This document shows positions 24,116 through 31,751 of a stretch of DNA of 64,000 nucleotides, piece by piece. Location: positions 1 to 64,000 of the forward strand of contig WHTK01000019.1 of assembly GCA_009377745.1 (NCBI GenBank). Direction: 5' to 3'. Origin of the DNA: Dehalococcoidia bacterium (GTDB lineage Bacteria > Chloroflexota > Dehalococcoidia > DSTF01 > WHTK01). How positions within the stretch are numbered: the first letter of the stretch is position 1; every line of letters starts with the position of its first letter. Both the position numbers and the translations under genes were made by a program. The notes below the pieces were generated by a model. The model saw only the letters and a program-made list of their open reading frames with translations, did no database searches and was not told the DNA's origin.

Positions 24116-24850
24116 CTAGAAGGCCATCTGGACGCGGCGGAAAGACTCCACATAGCGGCCTTCCGGCGATTTCCAGCGGTCGAGGATCATGCGGATGAAG
24201 TCCTCGCTGAACTGGCTGGAGTGCGCCCGCAGCGCCTCGATCTTCTTCTCGATGACGTCCGTGATATCGACCTCGAAGTTGTCCTTCTCGGAGCCCCAGA
24301 TGTAAATCTCACCGACTTTGTGCGGTTGCAGGCCCTCGGCGATCTGCTCCGGGAAGTTGAGCCGGTCACGCGCCGCCGGATAGACGGCATCGACGGCGGT
24401 TAGGCCGGTCGCGCGATGGTCGGCGTGGTTGACGAAGGAATCGCGCACGATGACCGCTTCGGGATCGTGTGTGAACACCGCGTCCGGCCGAACGCTGCGG
24501 ATATGACGGACGACATCGCCCAGGAACTCGCGACTGGCGGTCAGCTCCCCGTCCTCGTAGTCCAGAAAGGAGACTTGCTTGACGCCGAGCAGGACCGCGG
24601 CGGCCCGCTGCTCGTCGCGGCGCAGCTTGATCAAACGCTCCGGGGCCATGGATTCGTCGTCGCTGCCCTTGGCGCCGTTGGTGCAGACAAGGTAGCTGAA
24701 CTCCCAGCCCTGCAGCGTCCAGAGGTGCGCCGTACCCGCGGCACCGAAATCGGCGTCATCCGGGTGGGCAGCGATTACCAGCGCCCGCTTCGGTCCGTCT
24801 GGATTGGAGGACTCCGGTGGCTGAGCCAGGCCTTCGAGGTTGGCAGTCAC
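24116..24850 (-). CDS. LmbE/PIG-L family N-deacetylase
   Basis: This 244-residue zinc-dependent deacetylase has the signature AHPDDADFG at residues 28-36, giving the His-x-x-Asp-Asp metal site. The third ligand is in FVNHADHRATG. Members remove acetyl from N-acetylglucosaminyl groups in thiol cofactor synthesis (MshB, BshB), lipid anchors or antibiotics. Other thiol biosynthesis genes are absent nearby, so the substrate is unknown. The start is GTG 24850. It is divergent from the second GGDEF-like gene. Confidence 0.9.
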   Translation of the reverse strand: MTANLEGLAQPPESSNPDGPKRALVIAAHPDDADFGAAGTAHLWTLQGWEFSYLVCTNGAKGSDDESMAPERLIKLRRDEQRAAAVLLGVKQVSFLDYEDGELTASREFLGDVVRHIRSVRPDAVFTHDPEAVIVRDSFVNHADHRATGLTAVDAVYPAARDRLNFPEQIAEGLQPHKVGEIYIWGSEKDNFEVDITDVIEKKIEALRAHSSQFSEDFIRMILDRWKSPEGRYVESFRRVQMAF

Positions 24851-24969
24851 GCCTCAATGTTACGGCGAGGCGTAGAGGCGGACAAACTAAGAGCCCGCCA
24901 GCAGATACGTATCCATCCGGCATGGGGCTAATGGATCGCTATTTCCTTGCCGATGTTATTCATGTAGCG

Positions 24970-25746
24970 ATGAGTCAGGACAACGACAACATCTTTTCGA
25001 TCCTGCGCCGGGAGCCTGAACAGGCAGGCCTGATCATGAAGGCCGGCCTCGGTGGCCCTGTCGCGATTGTCCTCTGGGATTTCGCCGGCGGGTTGCTCCT
25101 GCCGGCCCTGCCCGTCGCCATCGTCACTCTGCTCTCGATCTTGATTTACGCCGGCGTCCTGATCTACCTGATCGCCCGCATTGTCCACTCCGCCGATAGA
25201 TGGCAGGTCGAATCCGCCATGCAGGCACGACGCCTCCTCACCGGCGATAACCGCCGCCGCCACGACCCCACCGGCGAGACACCGGACGCCGCACCCCTGC
25301 CTCAGCCCCAGGCCAGCTTCCACCAGGTGTACTTTCTGATGCGGCTCACCGAAGAGGTCCAGCGCGCCCGTCGAGAAGGCTACGAGATGTGCGTCTTCTC
25401 TCTCGACCTCACCGTACCCGGCCAGGAGCTAAGCCCGGCCGTTATCGAGAAGGTCAGCTTCGAGCTCGCCAATCTCGCCTCCAGCCAGGCCAAGAACATC
25501 AGCAACTCGGTCAGTATCGGCGCCACGGAGGTCGTCTTCAGCCTGCCCCACTTCGACAAGGCGGCCGGCAAGGACTTCGTCAGCAAGATCGTGCAGGCGC
25601 TGGGCAACTATTGGTGCCACGCCGGCCTGGCCGTCTACCCCGAAAACGCCACCGGCGCCGAGGCGCTCTTCAACTACGCCCGCCAGCAGTGTGAAGACTC
25701 TCGTCAGGGCAGCAGCCGCCACTCTCGAACCGCCGCCATCGCCTGA
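24970..25746 (+). CDS. Degenerate GGDEF-domain membrane protein (2)
   Basis: This protein has about 258 residues from ATG 24970; ATG 24922 is an alternative. Two adjacent hydrophobic segments (GGPVAIVLWDFAGGLLLPAL and VAIVTLLSILIYAGVLIYLI) anchor the N-terminus. A charged linker follows, then a GGDEF-like fold starting FHQVYFLMRLTEEVQRARREGYEM. The signature position reads GATEV instead of GGDEF, so catalysis is not expected. The late strand WCHAGLAVYPENATG parallels CEIGMAVYPEDNLEG in the 16617 protein. The two belong to one family and may sense or scaffold second-messenger signalling (inference). Confidence 0.75.
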   Translation: MSQDNDNIFSILRREPEQAGLIMKAGLGGPVAIVLWDFAGGLLLPALPVAIVTLLSILIYAGVLIYLIARIVHSADRWQVESAMQARRLLTGDNRRRHDPTGETPDAAPLPQPQASFHQVYFLMRLTEEVQRARREGYEMCVFSLDLTVPGQELSPAVIEKVSFELANLASSQAKNISNSVSIGATEVVFSLPHFDKAAGKDFVSKIVQALGNYWCHAGLAVYPENATGAEALFNYARQQCEDSRQGSSRHSRTAAIA

Positions 25747-25925
25747 AAGCGGCGCCCCTCCCTCATACACGACCGCGAAGCCAGCCTGACGCGCTACATC
25801 CATGCCACGATTCACTCCCGTGAGGGATGCGCCACGCCCTTTTCACGCGCTCGTAACGCCTCGCAGGCGCTATGTAGCCGCCGCGAACGGCGCGCGTACC
25901 ACAATCAAGGCAAAGGAGGTTGAAC

Positions 25926-26360
25926 ATGAACGCATTCAACCGCGCCATCATGTCTCTGCTCGCCCTCGCCTGGATCGGTGTCCTCGCGGGTATCCTGGTA
26001 CTCGTCTGGGATGAAGGACTGGTCGTCAATTTTGATCAGTCCTATGCGACGCTCGATTTTGATGTGTTTGCCAACACGCAAGCCGAGCAGATCCTCGCCA
26101 GCATCGTCCTCGGAGCGCTCATGCTTCCCGCCCTGATGCTGCTCCTCTTCGAGGTCAAGCCCAGCCCTAGCCGCCGTATGGATGAGGTTCGCTACCCGCG
26201 CGACGAGGTCCCGGCCCGCGCCGAGGCGTCACAGCACCGGATCGAGGGCGAACGCCGCCACACCGACGCCGCCCTGACCGACGAGGCAGTCAACTACCGT
26301 GACCGCGACGAGGCTGCGCCGCGGCACCGTCGCTGGCGCTTCCTGCCCGGCCGCGACTAG
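25926..26360 (+). CDS. Small two-helix membrane protein (AmaP-like N-terminus)
   Basis: This is a 144-residue protein. AAGGAGG at 25913-25919 lies 6 nt before ATG 25926 and fixes the start; the TTG at 25920 abuts the site and is excluded. MNAFNRAIMSLLALAWIGVLAG is the first membrane helix, with the second at about 58-78 (IVLGALMLPALMLLLFE). The cytoplasmic tail is highly charged with Arg/Glu/Asp. The MNxxNR-hydrophobic start resembles the Asp23 anchor AmaP, but no asp23 gene is present, so the match is weak. The function is unknown. Confidence 0.7.
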   Translation: MNAFNRAIMSLLALAWIGVLAGILVLVWDEGLVVNFDQSYATLDFDVFANTQAEQILASIVLGALMLPALMLLLFEVKPSPSRRMDEVRYPRDEVPARAEASQHRIEGERRHTDAALTDEAVNYRDRDEAAPRHRRWRFLPGRD

Positions 26361-26379
26361 GCAGCGAGTCCGGTAATTA

Positions 26380-26420
26380 GAGAGCGGGACGGCTACACCG
26401 TCCCGCCCTCTCGTGCGATT
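26380..26420 (+). terminator. Terminator-like hairpin after the two-helix membrane protein gene
   Basis: CGGGACGG (26385-26392) pairs with CCGTCCCG (26398-26405), extended by GAGAG/CTCTC. It is followed by GTGCGATTTTC. Confidence 0.5.
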
Positions 26421-26472
26421 TTCAGGTTGGTGCGGACACCCCATGGGGTTGCTATCAATCGGCTCGCCTATC

Positions 26473-26504
26473 AAAAAACGTAGCCGAGGCTTTCCAGCCT
26501 CGGC
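26473..26504 (-). terminator. Intrinsic terminator of the NarL-receiver operon
   Basis: On the minus strand GCCGAGGCT-GGAA-AGCCTCGGC is followed by TACG and six T residues. It sits 40 nt downstream of the receiver gene. Confidence 0.75.
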
Positions 26505-26544
26505 ATCTTCATCTGCGACACTCAAGTTTACTATTAGCCAGCGA

Positions 26545-26886
26545 CTAGTTGAGGAACTGCCGCACGGACTCTCTCAGCCCCAGCGGCGTGAACGGTTTCA
26601 GCAGCACGCCGTCCGGCTGAGCTCCTCCGGGCGGCTCCAACCCTGTCAGCATCACGACAGGAATTCCCGCCGTCCATTCATCAGCGCGCAGGCGGCTCAG
26701 GACCTCGCCGCCGCTCAGGCCCGGCAGACCCACGTCCAGCAGGATCAGGTCAGGCAGGCTATCCCGCATCGACTCCAGCGCGCCGGCGCCGTCCGCCACC
26801 GTCGCGACCTCGCAATCGTCCGCCAGGCTGGCGGCGACCAGGGCGCGGATCGCCGGCTCGTCATCGATGACCAGGACCCGTTTCAC
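26545..26886 (-). CDS. Single-domain response regulator (receiver)
   Basis: This 113-residue CheY-like protein consists of a receiver only. It has the acidic pocket VLVIDDEPAIRAL, phospho-acceptor Asp in DLILLDVGLPGLSG, Thr in VVMLTGL and Lys in LLKPFTP. There is no output domain, so it acts by protein contact or in a phosphorelay. The start is GTG 26886, immediately after the TAG of the upstream 83-residue gene, so translation is coupled. It is the third gene of the operon started by the NarL-type regulator. Confidence 0.9.
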   Translation of the reverse strand: MKRVLVIDDEPAIRALVAASLADDCEVATVADGAGALESMRDSLPDLILLDVGLPGLSGGEVLSRLRADEWTAGIPVVMLTGLEPPGGAQPDGVLLKPFTPLGLRESVRQFLN

Positions 26887-27138
26887 CTAGATGTTGCCTC
26901 GCTCACCCGCCGAATGGCGGCTCATGATCGCCCGCGCTTCGATGCCGGCGCCGAAGTCGACGCAGTCGCTATAGGTGGCGTCAATCGCCCGGTCCATGAG
27001 GCGCAGGCCCAGTGGGTTTAAGTCTTCCCGGTAGCCCTTGCGCATCCGCAAGAGCCGTTCCAGCCGGGCGATAAAGAGCGCTTTGGTCTGACCCTCCGTC
27101 CTTCCCTTGGACGGAGGTATCTCCGATGACTTCATCAT
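26887..27138 (-). CDS. Small protein between two response regulators, unknown
   Basis: This is an 83-residue protein rich in Arg and Leu with no membrane segment. GGAGG lies 4 nt before ATG 27138. It begins 18 nt after the NarL-type gene and its stop touches the start of the receiver gene. The central segment ARLERLLRMRKGYREDLNPLGLRLMDRAIDATYSDCVDFGAG looks helical. The tight coupling suggests it helps the signalling pair, for example as a connector. It matches no family known to me. Confidence 0.65.
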   Translation of the reverse strand: MMKSSEIPPSKGRTEGQTKALFIARLERLLRMRKGYREDLNPLGLRLMDRAIDATYSDCVDFGAGIEARAIMSRHSAGERGNI

Positions 27139-27156
27139 GGGTCCTCCAGGTTTGTG

Positions 27157-27909
27157 CTAGGCTTCGTCGCTCTCCACGGGGACGGCGTCCAGACCCACCA
27201 TGCCCTTACGCAGGGCGTATCGGATCAGGTCGGTGCGGTTCTTGGCGTGGAGCTTGGTCATGATGTGGGAGCGGTGCGCTTCCACCGTCTTGACACTGAT
27301 GTACAGCTCCTGGGCGATCTTCTGGTTCGATGATCCCTCGGCAATGAGCTGCAGCACCTCGCGCTCCCGGCTGGTCAGCAGCTCGTAGCCGGTACGGCCG
27401 GCGTTGCTCTTGAGCTGCCAGAGGTAGTCTGTCAGGTCGCCATCGCCGATGCTGGAGCTGAAGTAAGGGTTGCCGCGATGCACAGCCTGGATGCCGACCA
27501 GCAGCTCGTCCAGCTCCGATGACTTCACGACATAGCCGGAGGCGCCGGCTTTCAGCGCCCCGGCGACGTGCTCGTCTTCCATGTAGCCCGTCAGCATCAG
27601 CACCCTTGTCTTAGGCAGGCGCTTGCGGATCTGGTAGGTCGCCTCGATGCCGTTCAGTCCGGGCATGATCGTATCCATGAGCACCACGTCCGGCTGCAGC
27701 TTCTCGGCCAGCTCCACCGCCTCGCGCCCATTGGACGCCTCACCGACGACCTCCAGGCCGCTCTGCGATGACAGCAGAAAGCGCAGGGACTGCCGCACCA
27801 CGGCGTGGTCCTCGGCAATCAGCACGCGGATCGGCTGAAGCGCTGAGCTGCGTCCGGAATCATTAGCCGGGGTGCGGGAGATGTTGTTCGCGGCAGGGAT
27901 GCGGTTCAC
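27157..27909 (-). CDS. NarL/FixJ-family response regulator
   Basis: This 250-residue regulator has an N-terminal receiver (IRVLIAEDHAVVRQSL; Asp in DVVLMDTIMPGLNG; Lys in GYVVKSSE). A LuxR-type helix-turn-helix follows, with LTSREREVLQLIAEGSSNQKIAQELYISVKTVEAHRSHIMTKL. A 25-residue Ser/Asn-rich N-terminal extension precedes the receiver. GTG 27909 has AAGGAG 7-8 nt upstream. No cognate kinase is adjacent; the hybrid kinase at 20128 is the nearest. It heads an operon with the 83-residue gene and the lone receiver. Confidence 0.93.
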   Translation of the reverse strand: MNRIPAANNISRTPANDSGRSSALQPIRVLIAEDHAVVRQSLRFLLSSQSGLEVVGEASNGREAVELAEKLQPDVVLMDTIMPGLNGIEATYQIRKRLPKTRVLMLTGYMEDEHVAGALKAGASGYVVKSSELDELLVGIQAVHRGNPYFSSSIGDGDLTDYLWQLKSNAGRTGYELLTSREREVLQLIAEGSSNQKIAQELYISVKTVEAHRSHIMTKLHAKNRTDLIRYALRKGMVGLDAVPVESDEA

Positions 27910-27978
27910 GGGGTTGCTCCTTGATTCGGCTGGCTCGCTGCCGAAACGACTAAAGCGAGCGTCGCCTTATTATGACGA

Positions 27979-28287
27979 CTACGGTTCGACCGGCAAGCCG
28001 GTGTCGTCGCCCGAAAAGGCGCCGGACGACGGCCGCGCCCCGCCGGCGGCCGTCGCCACGCCCATGGGGAATGTCGTGCTCTCAGCTTCGACCCCCGGGT
28101 CGAGGTTATCGAGGACTGCGGGGTACATGCGGCTCTGGCCACAGATCTTGCACTGAGCATCGATTCTGCCTGCCACGGGCTGACCCAGCACCCAGTGGTG
28201 CCGGCAGGCCGCCACCTCAGCCATCGCCGAGGCCTTGGCCCCGGCCCGGCGGAGGGTGGTTGTCGCTGCGTTCGTTGCTGTCTTCAT
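27979..28287 (-). CDS. Small zinc-ribbon-like protein
   Basis: This 102-residue protein has a short conserved core, CRHHWVLGQPVAGRIDAQCK-ICGQSRMYPA, with one Cys-His-His cluster and a CKxCG pair likely binding zinc. This core (C-x-H-x-W ... C-K-x-C-G-x-x-R) resembles small proteins widespread in Chloroflexota and actinobacteria that I know only as hypothetical. The ends are Ala/Thr-rich and disordered. It precedes the NarL-type operon on the same strand with a 69-nt gap. Confidence 0.65.
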   Translation of the reverse strand: MKTATNAATTTLRRAGAKASAMAEVAACRHHWVLGQPVAGRIDAQCKICGQSRMYPAVLDNLDPGVEAESTTFPMGVATAAGGARPSSGAFSGDDTGLPVEP

Positions 28288-28408
28288 GACTCCGGCAGCA
28301 TATCGGCTTGACGAGAGGCCCCTCCATAGGGGAACACCCTACATCTCCGGCTCAAGATCCCGGAGTCGTGTATGTCTCTGCCGCTGCCGCGCCAGCCCAC
28401 CACGGAGT

Positions 28409-28593
28409 CGTTGCGAGCCAACAGCGTTAGCGAGGCATGGCAACCTTGACGCTCCGTCCGGCGCACAAAGATCGAATCCGCGGACCAAACCCCATCCAGG
28501 GCTGTAGCAGCGACCTTCAGGTCGCCAGGGGTTGGGGCAACGCCCAGCGCAGCGCAGGTTCCCGTGGGGACGCGGCTTCAGCTCCGTCCGGCG
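28409..28593 (+). repeat. Composite intergenic repeat, copy 1 (about 185 bp)
   Basis: The blocks in order are TTGCGAGCCA...GCGAGGCATGGCAAC, GACGCTCCGT, GATCGAATCCGCGGA, CCCATCC, then the GCGACC-TTCA-GGTCGC hairpin. These are followed by GGGGCAACGCCCAGCG, AGCGCAGG and GCTTCAGCTCCGTC. The same order occurs at 30461-30652. Confidence 0.65.
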
Positions 28594-28670
28594 TCTCGGC
28601 CGCCCGGGACTCCCTCATGCATCGAACTTCATACTTGCAGGTGAAACCCGCGGTACAACTTCCACGTACA

Positions 28671-28711
28671 CAAAACACCCGGGGCGAGAGGAAACCCTCT
28701 CGCCCCGGGTG
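28671..28711 (-). terminator. Intrinsic terminator of the LPXTG-like surface protein gene
   Basis: A perfect 16-bp stem (28676-28691 with 28696-28711), a 4-nt loop, and TTTTG on the minus-strand 3' side. Confidence 0.75.
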
Positions 28712-28734
28712 CATAGTCGGCCTTTAGGACCGTC

Positions 28735-29793
28735 TCAGCGCTTTGAATGCGCCACCAGGCCCGCCCCCGCGACCAGCAGCCCCGCCAGCGTCAGCCCAGC
28801 CATGGGAAGCAGGCTCATGGCGCCGTCAGAGTCAGCCAGCCCAGCGTCGCCCGTGCTTGGCGGCCGCACCGAAGTAGTAGCCGGGGCCGGCGCGGCCTGC
28901 GCAGCAGCAGCAGCGGCGCCCGCAGCATTTGCACGCGCCCGGTTTTCCCGCGCCTGGTCGCTCGCAGCCGCGAAGCCCGCTACGGCAGCGCCACCGACCA
29001 CCTGTCGCGGGTCTTCGCCGCCACCGCCGCCTGCACTGTTGCTACAGGTGCTGCTCTCGCCGGCCGTTATCTCGTTCTCGATCAGCTCAAACGCCATCGG
29101 GCTATCGCCGTCCGACCCATGGAACTCCGGGTCCTGCCCGCTAACCACGATCGTGCCGTCACCATAGATGGCGCAGCCGCTGATACGGTTGCCGTTCGTG
29201 GTCCGCGTGGCGAATTGCCAAGCGCTGCCACCCGAGGCTATCGAAGCGTGGAAGGACTCGCCCCACTCGCTCAAGCCATCTTCCGTGAGCGTGTTGGGCG
29301 AGCTGACCAGCGGGTGCAACTTTGAGGTGATCTCGATCACTTCGTCGTTCTCACTGTCCCAGACGATCTCGTAAGATGACGCGAAGGTCGCCAGCAGTTC
29401 ATCCTCGCCATCATCGACGGCGTTGTGGACGATCAGCGTACCGCCATCGCCGACGAACTCACGGATCATGTCAATCAGTTCGTCAGTCAGCCAATCATAG
29501 TCGTGATCCCAGGGCAGAATCAGGACGTCGGCGCTCAGTAGATCAGATCGGGAAAGGTCATCCGGATCGACAACCTCCCAGTCGTATCGCGACACCCCCG
29601 GTGATCGCTCTAGCTCCTGAAAGTCGCCCTCATCCCAGTCGTCCGAAATACCCACGTCCAGGATGATGATGTCGTAGCGGCCGTCCGAAGGCGCAGCGGC
29701 TAGCGCGGGGCGGTTGCCACCTGTCAGGCCCAGTGTCATGACGCCAAGAACGCCGAATGCCAGGAGACCGAGAGTCAGGATGCGTCGGAGCAC
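28735..29793 (-). CDS. Secreted surface protein with C-terminal sorting-like signal
   Basis: This 352-residue protein has a signal peptide at 1-33 (RILTLGLLAFGVLGVMTLG ... ALAA). An alpha/beta domain follows in which YDIIILDVGISDDWDE, DVLILPWDHDYDW, FVGDGGTLIVHNAVDDG and GTIVVSGQDPEFHG resemble a glutamine-amidotransferase-like (GATase1/ThuA) fold, without a visible catalytic Cys. The C-terminus has an Ala-rich stretch and then RPPSTGDAG, a hydrophobic helix (LPMAGLTLAGLLVAGAGLV) and the basic tail HSKR, as in LPXTG-anchored proteins. GTG 29793 has AAAGGA 8 nt upstream. The ligand is unknown. Confidence 0.75.
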   Translation of the reverse strand: MLRRILTLGLLAFGVLGVMTLGLTGGNRPALAAAPSDGRYDIIILDVGISDDWDEGDFQELERSPGVSRYDWEVVDPDDLSRSDLLSADVLILPWDHDYDWLTDELIDMIREFVGDGGTLIVHNAVDDGEDELLATFASSYEIVWDSENDEVIEITSKLHPLVSSPNTLTEDGLSEWGESFHASIASGGSAWQFATRTTNGNRISGCAIYGDGTIVVSGQDPEFHGSDGDSPMAFELIENEITAGESSTCSNSAGGGGGEDPRQVVGGAAVAGFAAASDQARENRARANAAGAAAAAAQAAPAPATTSVRPPSTGDAGLADSDGAMSLLPMAGLTLAGLLVAGAGLVAHSKR

Positions 29794-29936
29794 GTTCGTG
29801 TCCTTTCAGCTGCGCGCGCCGGGCAAGAAAAGGCACGCGAACGGAGCAGATACACTCCGTCACCTCGAAGAACGTTCGTAGCCGCCGGAAAGTTAACCGG
29901 CGCACGGGCTTCTTTTTAGCTTCTATCTCCCACCGC

Positions 29937-29964
29937 TTGACGCGCCACTCAACAGCGCTATCAT
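29937..29964 (+). promoter_or_regulatory. Promoter of the VOC gene
   Basis: TTGACG (29937-29942) and TATCAT (29959-29964) have a 16-nt spacer. The predicted start is near 29971, leaving a leader of about 28 nt with GGGAGG. Confidence 0.55.
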
Positions 29965-29998
29965 GCGGACACGAGCCGTATTCAAGGGAGGCAGCGAA

Positions 29999-30448
29999 AT
30001 GTCCTCAGCGCCCTCGATTCAGAAGCTAGAGCACTGGACCCTCGTCACCAGCGATGTCGAGCGCACCAAGCGCTTCTACACCGACGTCCTTGGCGCCAAA
30101 CTACCCGACCGGAGCGGCAATGGCCCCGTCTCCGTCGACCTCGCCGGCACCCTCATCGACTTCTTCCCAGCCGGCGATAGGCAGCAGCCCCAGCCAGGCA
30201 GCAACGGCCAGCACCACGCCTACATCATCAAGCTCGAAGATTACGACCCCTGGGTGGAGCACTTGCGTGGTCGCGATGTCCCCTTCCGCATGACCACTCA
30301 CGGCCTGGGCCGCATGTCGATCTACGTGGACGACCCGGACGGCTACCACATCGAGCTCACCGTCCCCTTCGCCAACACCGATATCGGCCGCCACGAGATT
30401 GAGAAGCGCGGCCTCCTGGCCGAAGCCGAACGCCGCCGCGGCGCCTAA
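29999..30448 (+). CDS. VOC (glyoxalase/dioxygenase) superfamily protein
   Basis: This 149-residue single-unit VOC protein has the opening LEHWTLVTSDVERTKRFYTDVLG. The metal ligands are likely His in EHWTL, His in QHHAYIIK and Glu in DPDGYHIELTVP. The family includes glyoxalase I, fosfomycin- and bleomycin-resistance proteins and extradiol dioxygenases; the reaction here is not assignable. GGGAGG lies 7 nt before ATG 29999, which is preferred to the upstream ATG 29963 lying inside the -10 box. Confidence 0.88.
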   Translation: MSSAPSIQKLEHWTLVTSDVERTKRFYTDVLGAKLPDRSGNGPVSVDLAGTLIDFFPAGDRQQPQPGSNGQHHAYIIKLEDYDPWVEHLRGRDVPFRMTTHGLGRMSIYVDDPDGYHIELTVPFANTDIGRHEIEKRGLLAEAERRRGA

Positions 30449-30460
30449 CCCGATCTAGCC

Positions 30461-30652
30461 TGTCATTGCGAGCCATCGGCCTCAGCCGAGGCTTGGCAAC
30501 TTTCGACGCTCCGTGTTGCGCATGAGGGATCGAGTCCGCGGATAACACCCATCCCGGGTTGTAGGGGCGACCTTTACGGTCGCCAGGGGGAGGGCGGGGG
30601 CAACGCCCAGCGGAGCGCAGGCCCCACGTAGGGACGTAGCTTCAGCTCCGTC
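30461..30652 (+). repeat. Composite intergenic repeat, copy 2 (about 190 bp)
   Basis: It has the same block order as copy 1, with the hairpin GGCGACC-TTTAC-GGTCGCC at 30567-30585. It lies between the VOC gene and the rhodanese gene. Confidence 0.65.
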
Positions 30653-30675
30653 TATGCCCGTATGCCTGTATGCCC

Positions 30676-31488
30676 TCACACCAGCGGCGTATCGTCTCGA
30701 TTCGCCCAGTCCTGGAACGACCCGTCGTAGACGCGGACGTCCTCGTAGCCCAGCAGCCGCAGCGCCACCGCCGCCGATGCCGCCCTGATCCCGGCCTGAC
30801 ACACCGTGATGACCTCTTTGTCCGGCGTCACCCCCAGCGACTCCATGGCCGCGCGTAGCTCCGCCGCCGGCAGGTAATGCTGGTCCTCCGCCGTCAGGTT
30901 CTTCAGCCACTCGTGGTGCACCGCGCCCGGCATGCGTCCCGCTCGCTTATTACCGCGGGCCTCCTTGCCCTGCCATTCCGCGTCCGACCGTACGTCCAGG
31001 ACGACAGCGTCGGGACGCTGTAGCGCCGCCATCACGTGCTCCGCGCCCACAAACGTCTCGTCCGCCGGCTTGGGCGTGAACTTGGCCGCTCCCGGCTTTA
31101 CCGTCGCCATCGTGATCGGACGGCCCTGCTTGAGCCAGAGGTTCCAGCCGCCATCGAGGATGCGCACGTTGGCGTGACCGTAGTAGTTCAGGCTCCACAT
31201 CAACCGCGCCGCCAGCCGCAGCCCGGAGGCGTCATAGCCCACGACCAGCGTCTCATCCCCGATGCCCAGGGTCTCCATCATCGCCGCGAACTGCTCCGGC
31301 GGCGCGATGAAGCGGCTGTCGCTCGGGTCCTTGTAGTAGTGGTCCTTGGGGTTCACCGCCCCCGGCAGGTGTGCCCGCCCGAAGGCGTCCGGCAGGTCGC
31401 AGTCCACCACCCTCAGGTTCGGCTCACCCAGCCGAGACTCCAGCCAGTCAGCATCGACCAGGATATCGTCGCGCGCGTACTCATTCAT
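30676..31488 (-). CDS. Sulfurtransferase, two-rhodanese-domain (thiosulfate/3-mercaptopyruvate)
   Basis: This 270-residue enzyme has an inactive N-terminal rhodanese domain (VDADWLESRLGEPNLRVVDC ... AHLPGAVNPKDHYYKD) and a catalytic C-terminal one. The catalytic Cys is in VITVCQAGIRAAS, where CQAGIR replaces the more common CRIGVR (thiosulfate) or CGSGVT (mercaptopyruvate) loop. The donor is therefore unclear. The first-domain ends match TST proteins of bacteria and archaea. GGGAG lies about 7 nt before ATG 31488; the upstream in-frame extension is repeat sequence and was excluded. Confidence 0.92.
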   Translation of the reverse strand: MNEYARDDILVDADWLESRLGEPNLRVVDCDLPDAFGRAHLPGAVNPKDHYYKDPSDSRFIAPPEQFAAMMETLGIGDETLVVGYDASGLRLAARLMWSLNYYGHANVRILDGGWNLWLKQGRPITMATVKPGAAKFTPKPADETFVGAEHVMAALQRPDAVVLDVRSDAEWQGKEARGNKRAGRMPGAVHHEWLKNLTAEDQHYLPAAELRAAMESLGVTPDKEVITVCQAGIRAASAAVALRLLGYEDVRVYDGSFQDWANRDDTPLV

Positions 31489-31520
31489 ATTCAGTCTCCC
31501 GATTCCAGTCTCCCGATTGT

Positions 31521-31602
31521 CCTGAGTCCCGCTTTGCCATCCTGAGTCCCGTTTTTGTCGTCCTGAGTCCCGTCTTCTCCATCCTGAGCGATAGCGAAGG
31601 AT
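31521..31602 (+). repeat. Short tandem repeat CCTGAGTCCCG, four units
   Basis: CCTGAGTCCCG recurs at 31521, 31541 and 31562, and the last unit, CCTGAGCGATAGCG at 31583, passes into a family A-like end. The period of 20-21 nt equals about two helical turns. It lies in the rhodanese-nitroreductase gap. Confidence 0.55.
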
Positions 31603-31751
31603 CAAGCGCACCCGTTCGAGTTCCTACGGTCCTTATCGAAAAGTCAGGTCGCGCCAGATCCCAGCGGACCGCCCCATGCGCCGACAGCGCTACTAAGACC
31701 CTACAAGCTCCGGCCCGAAACGGCATCGCGGAACGACACTTTTGACAGCCC

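Larger units (their letters stand above)
28288..28734. other. 447-nt intergenic region made of repeats and a terminator
   Basis: It contains composite repeat copy 1 (28409-28593) and the terminator at 28671-28711. No gene was recognised. Confidence 0.6.

Noticed and set aside
31521-31602. CRISPR array
   Set aside because: The repeat unit is only 11 nt with spacers of about 10 nt, and there are no cas genes.
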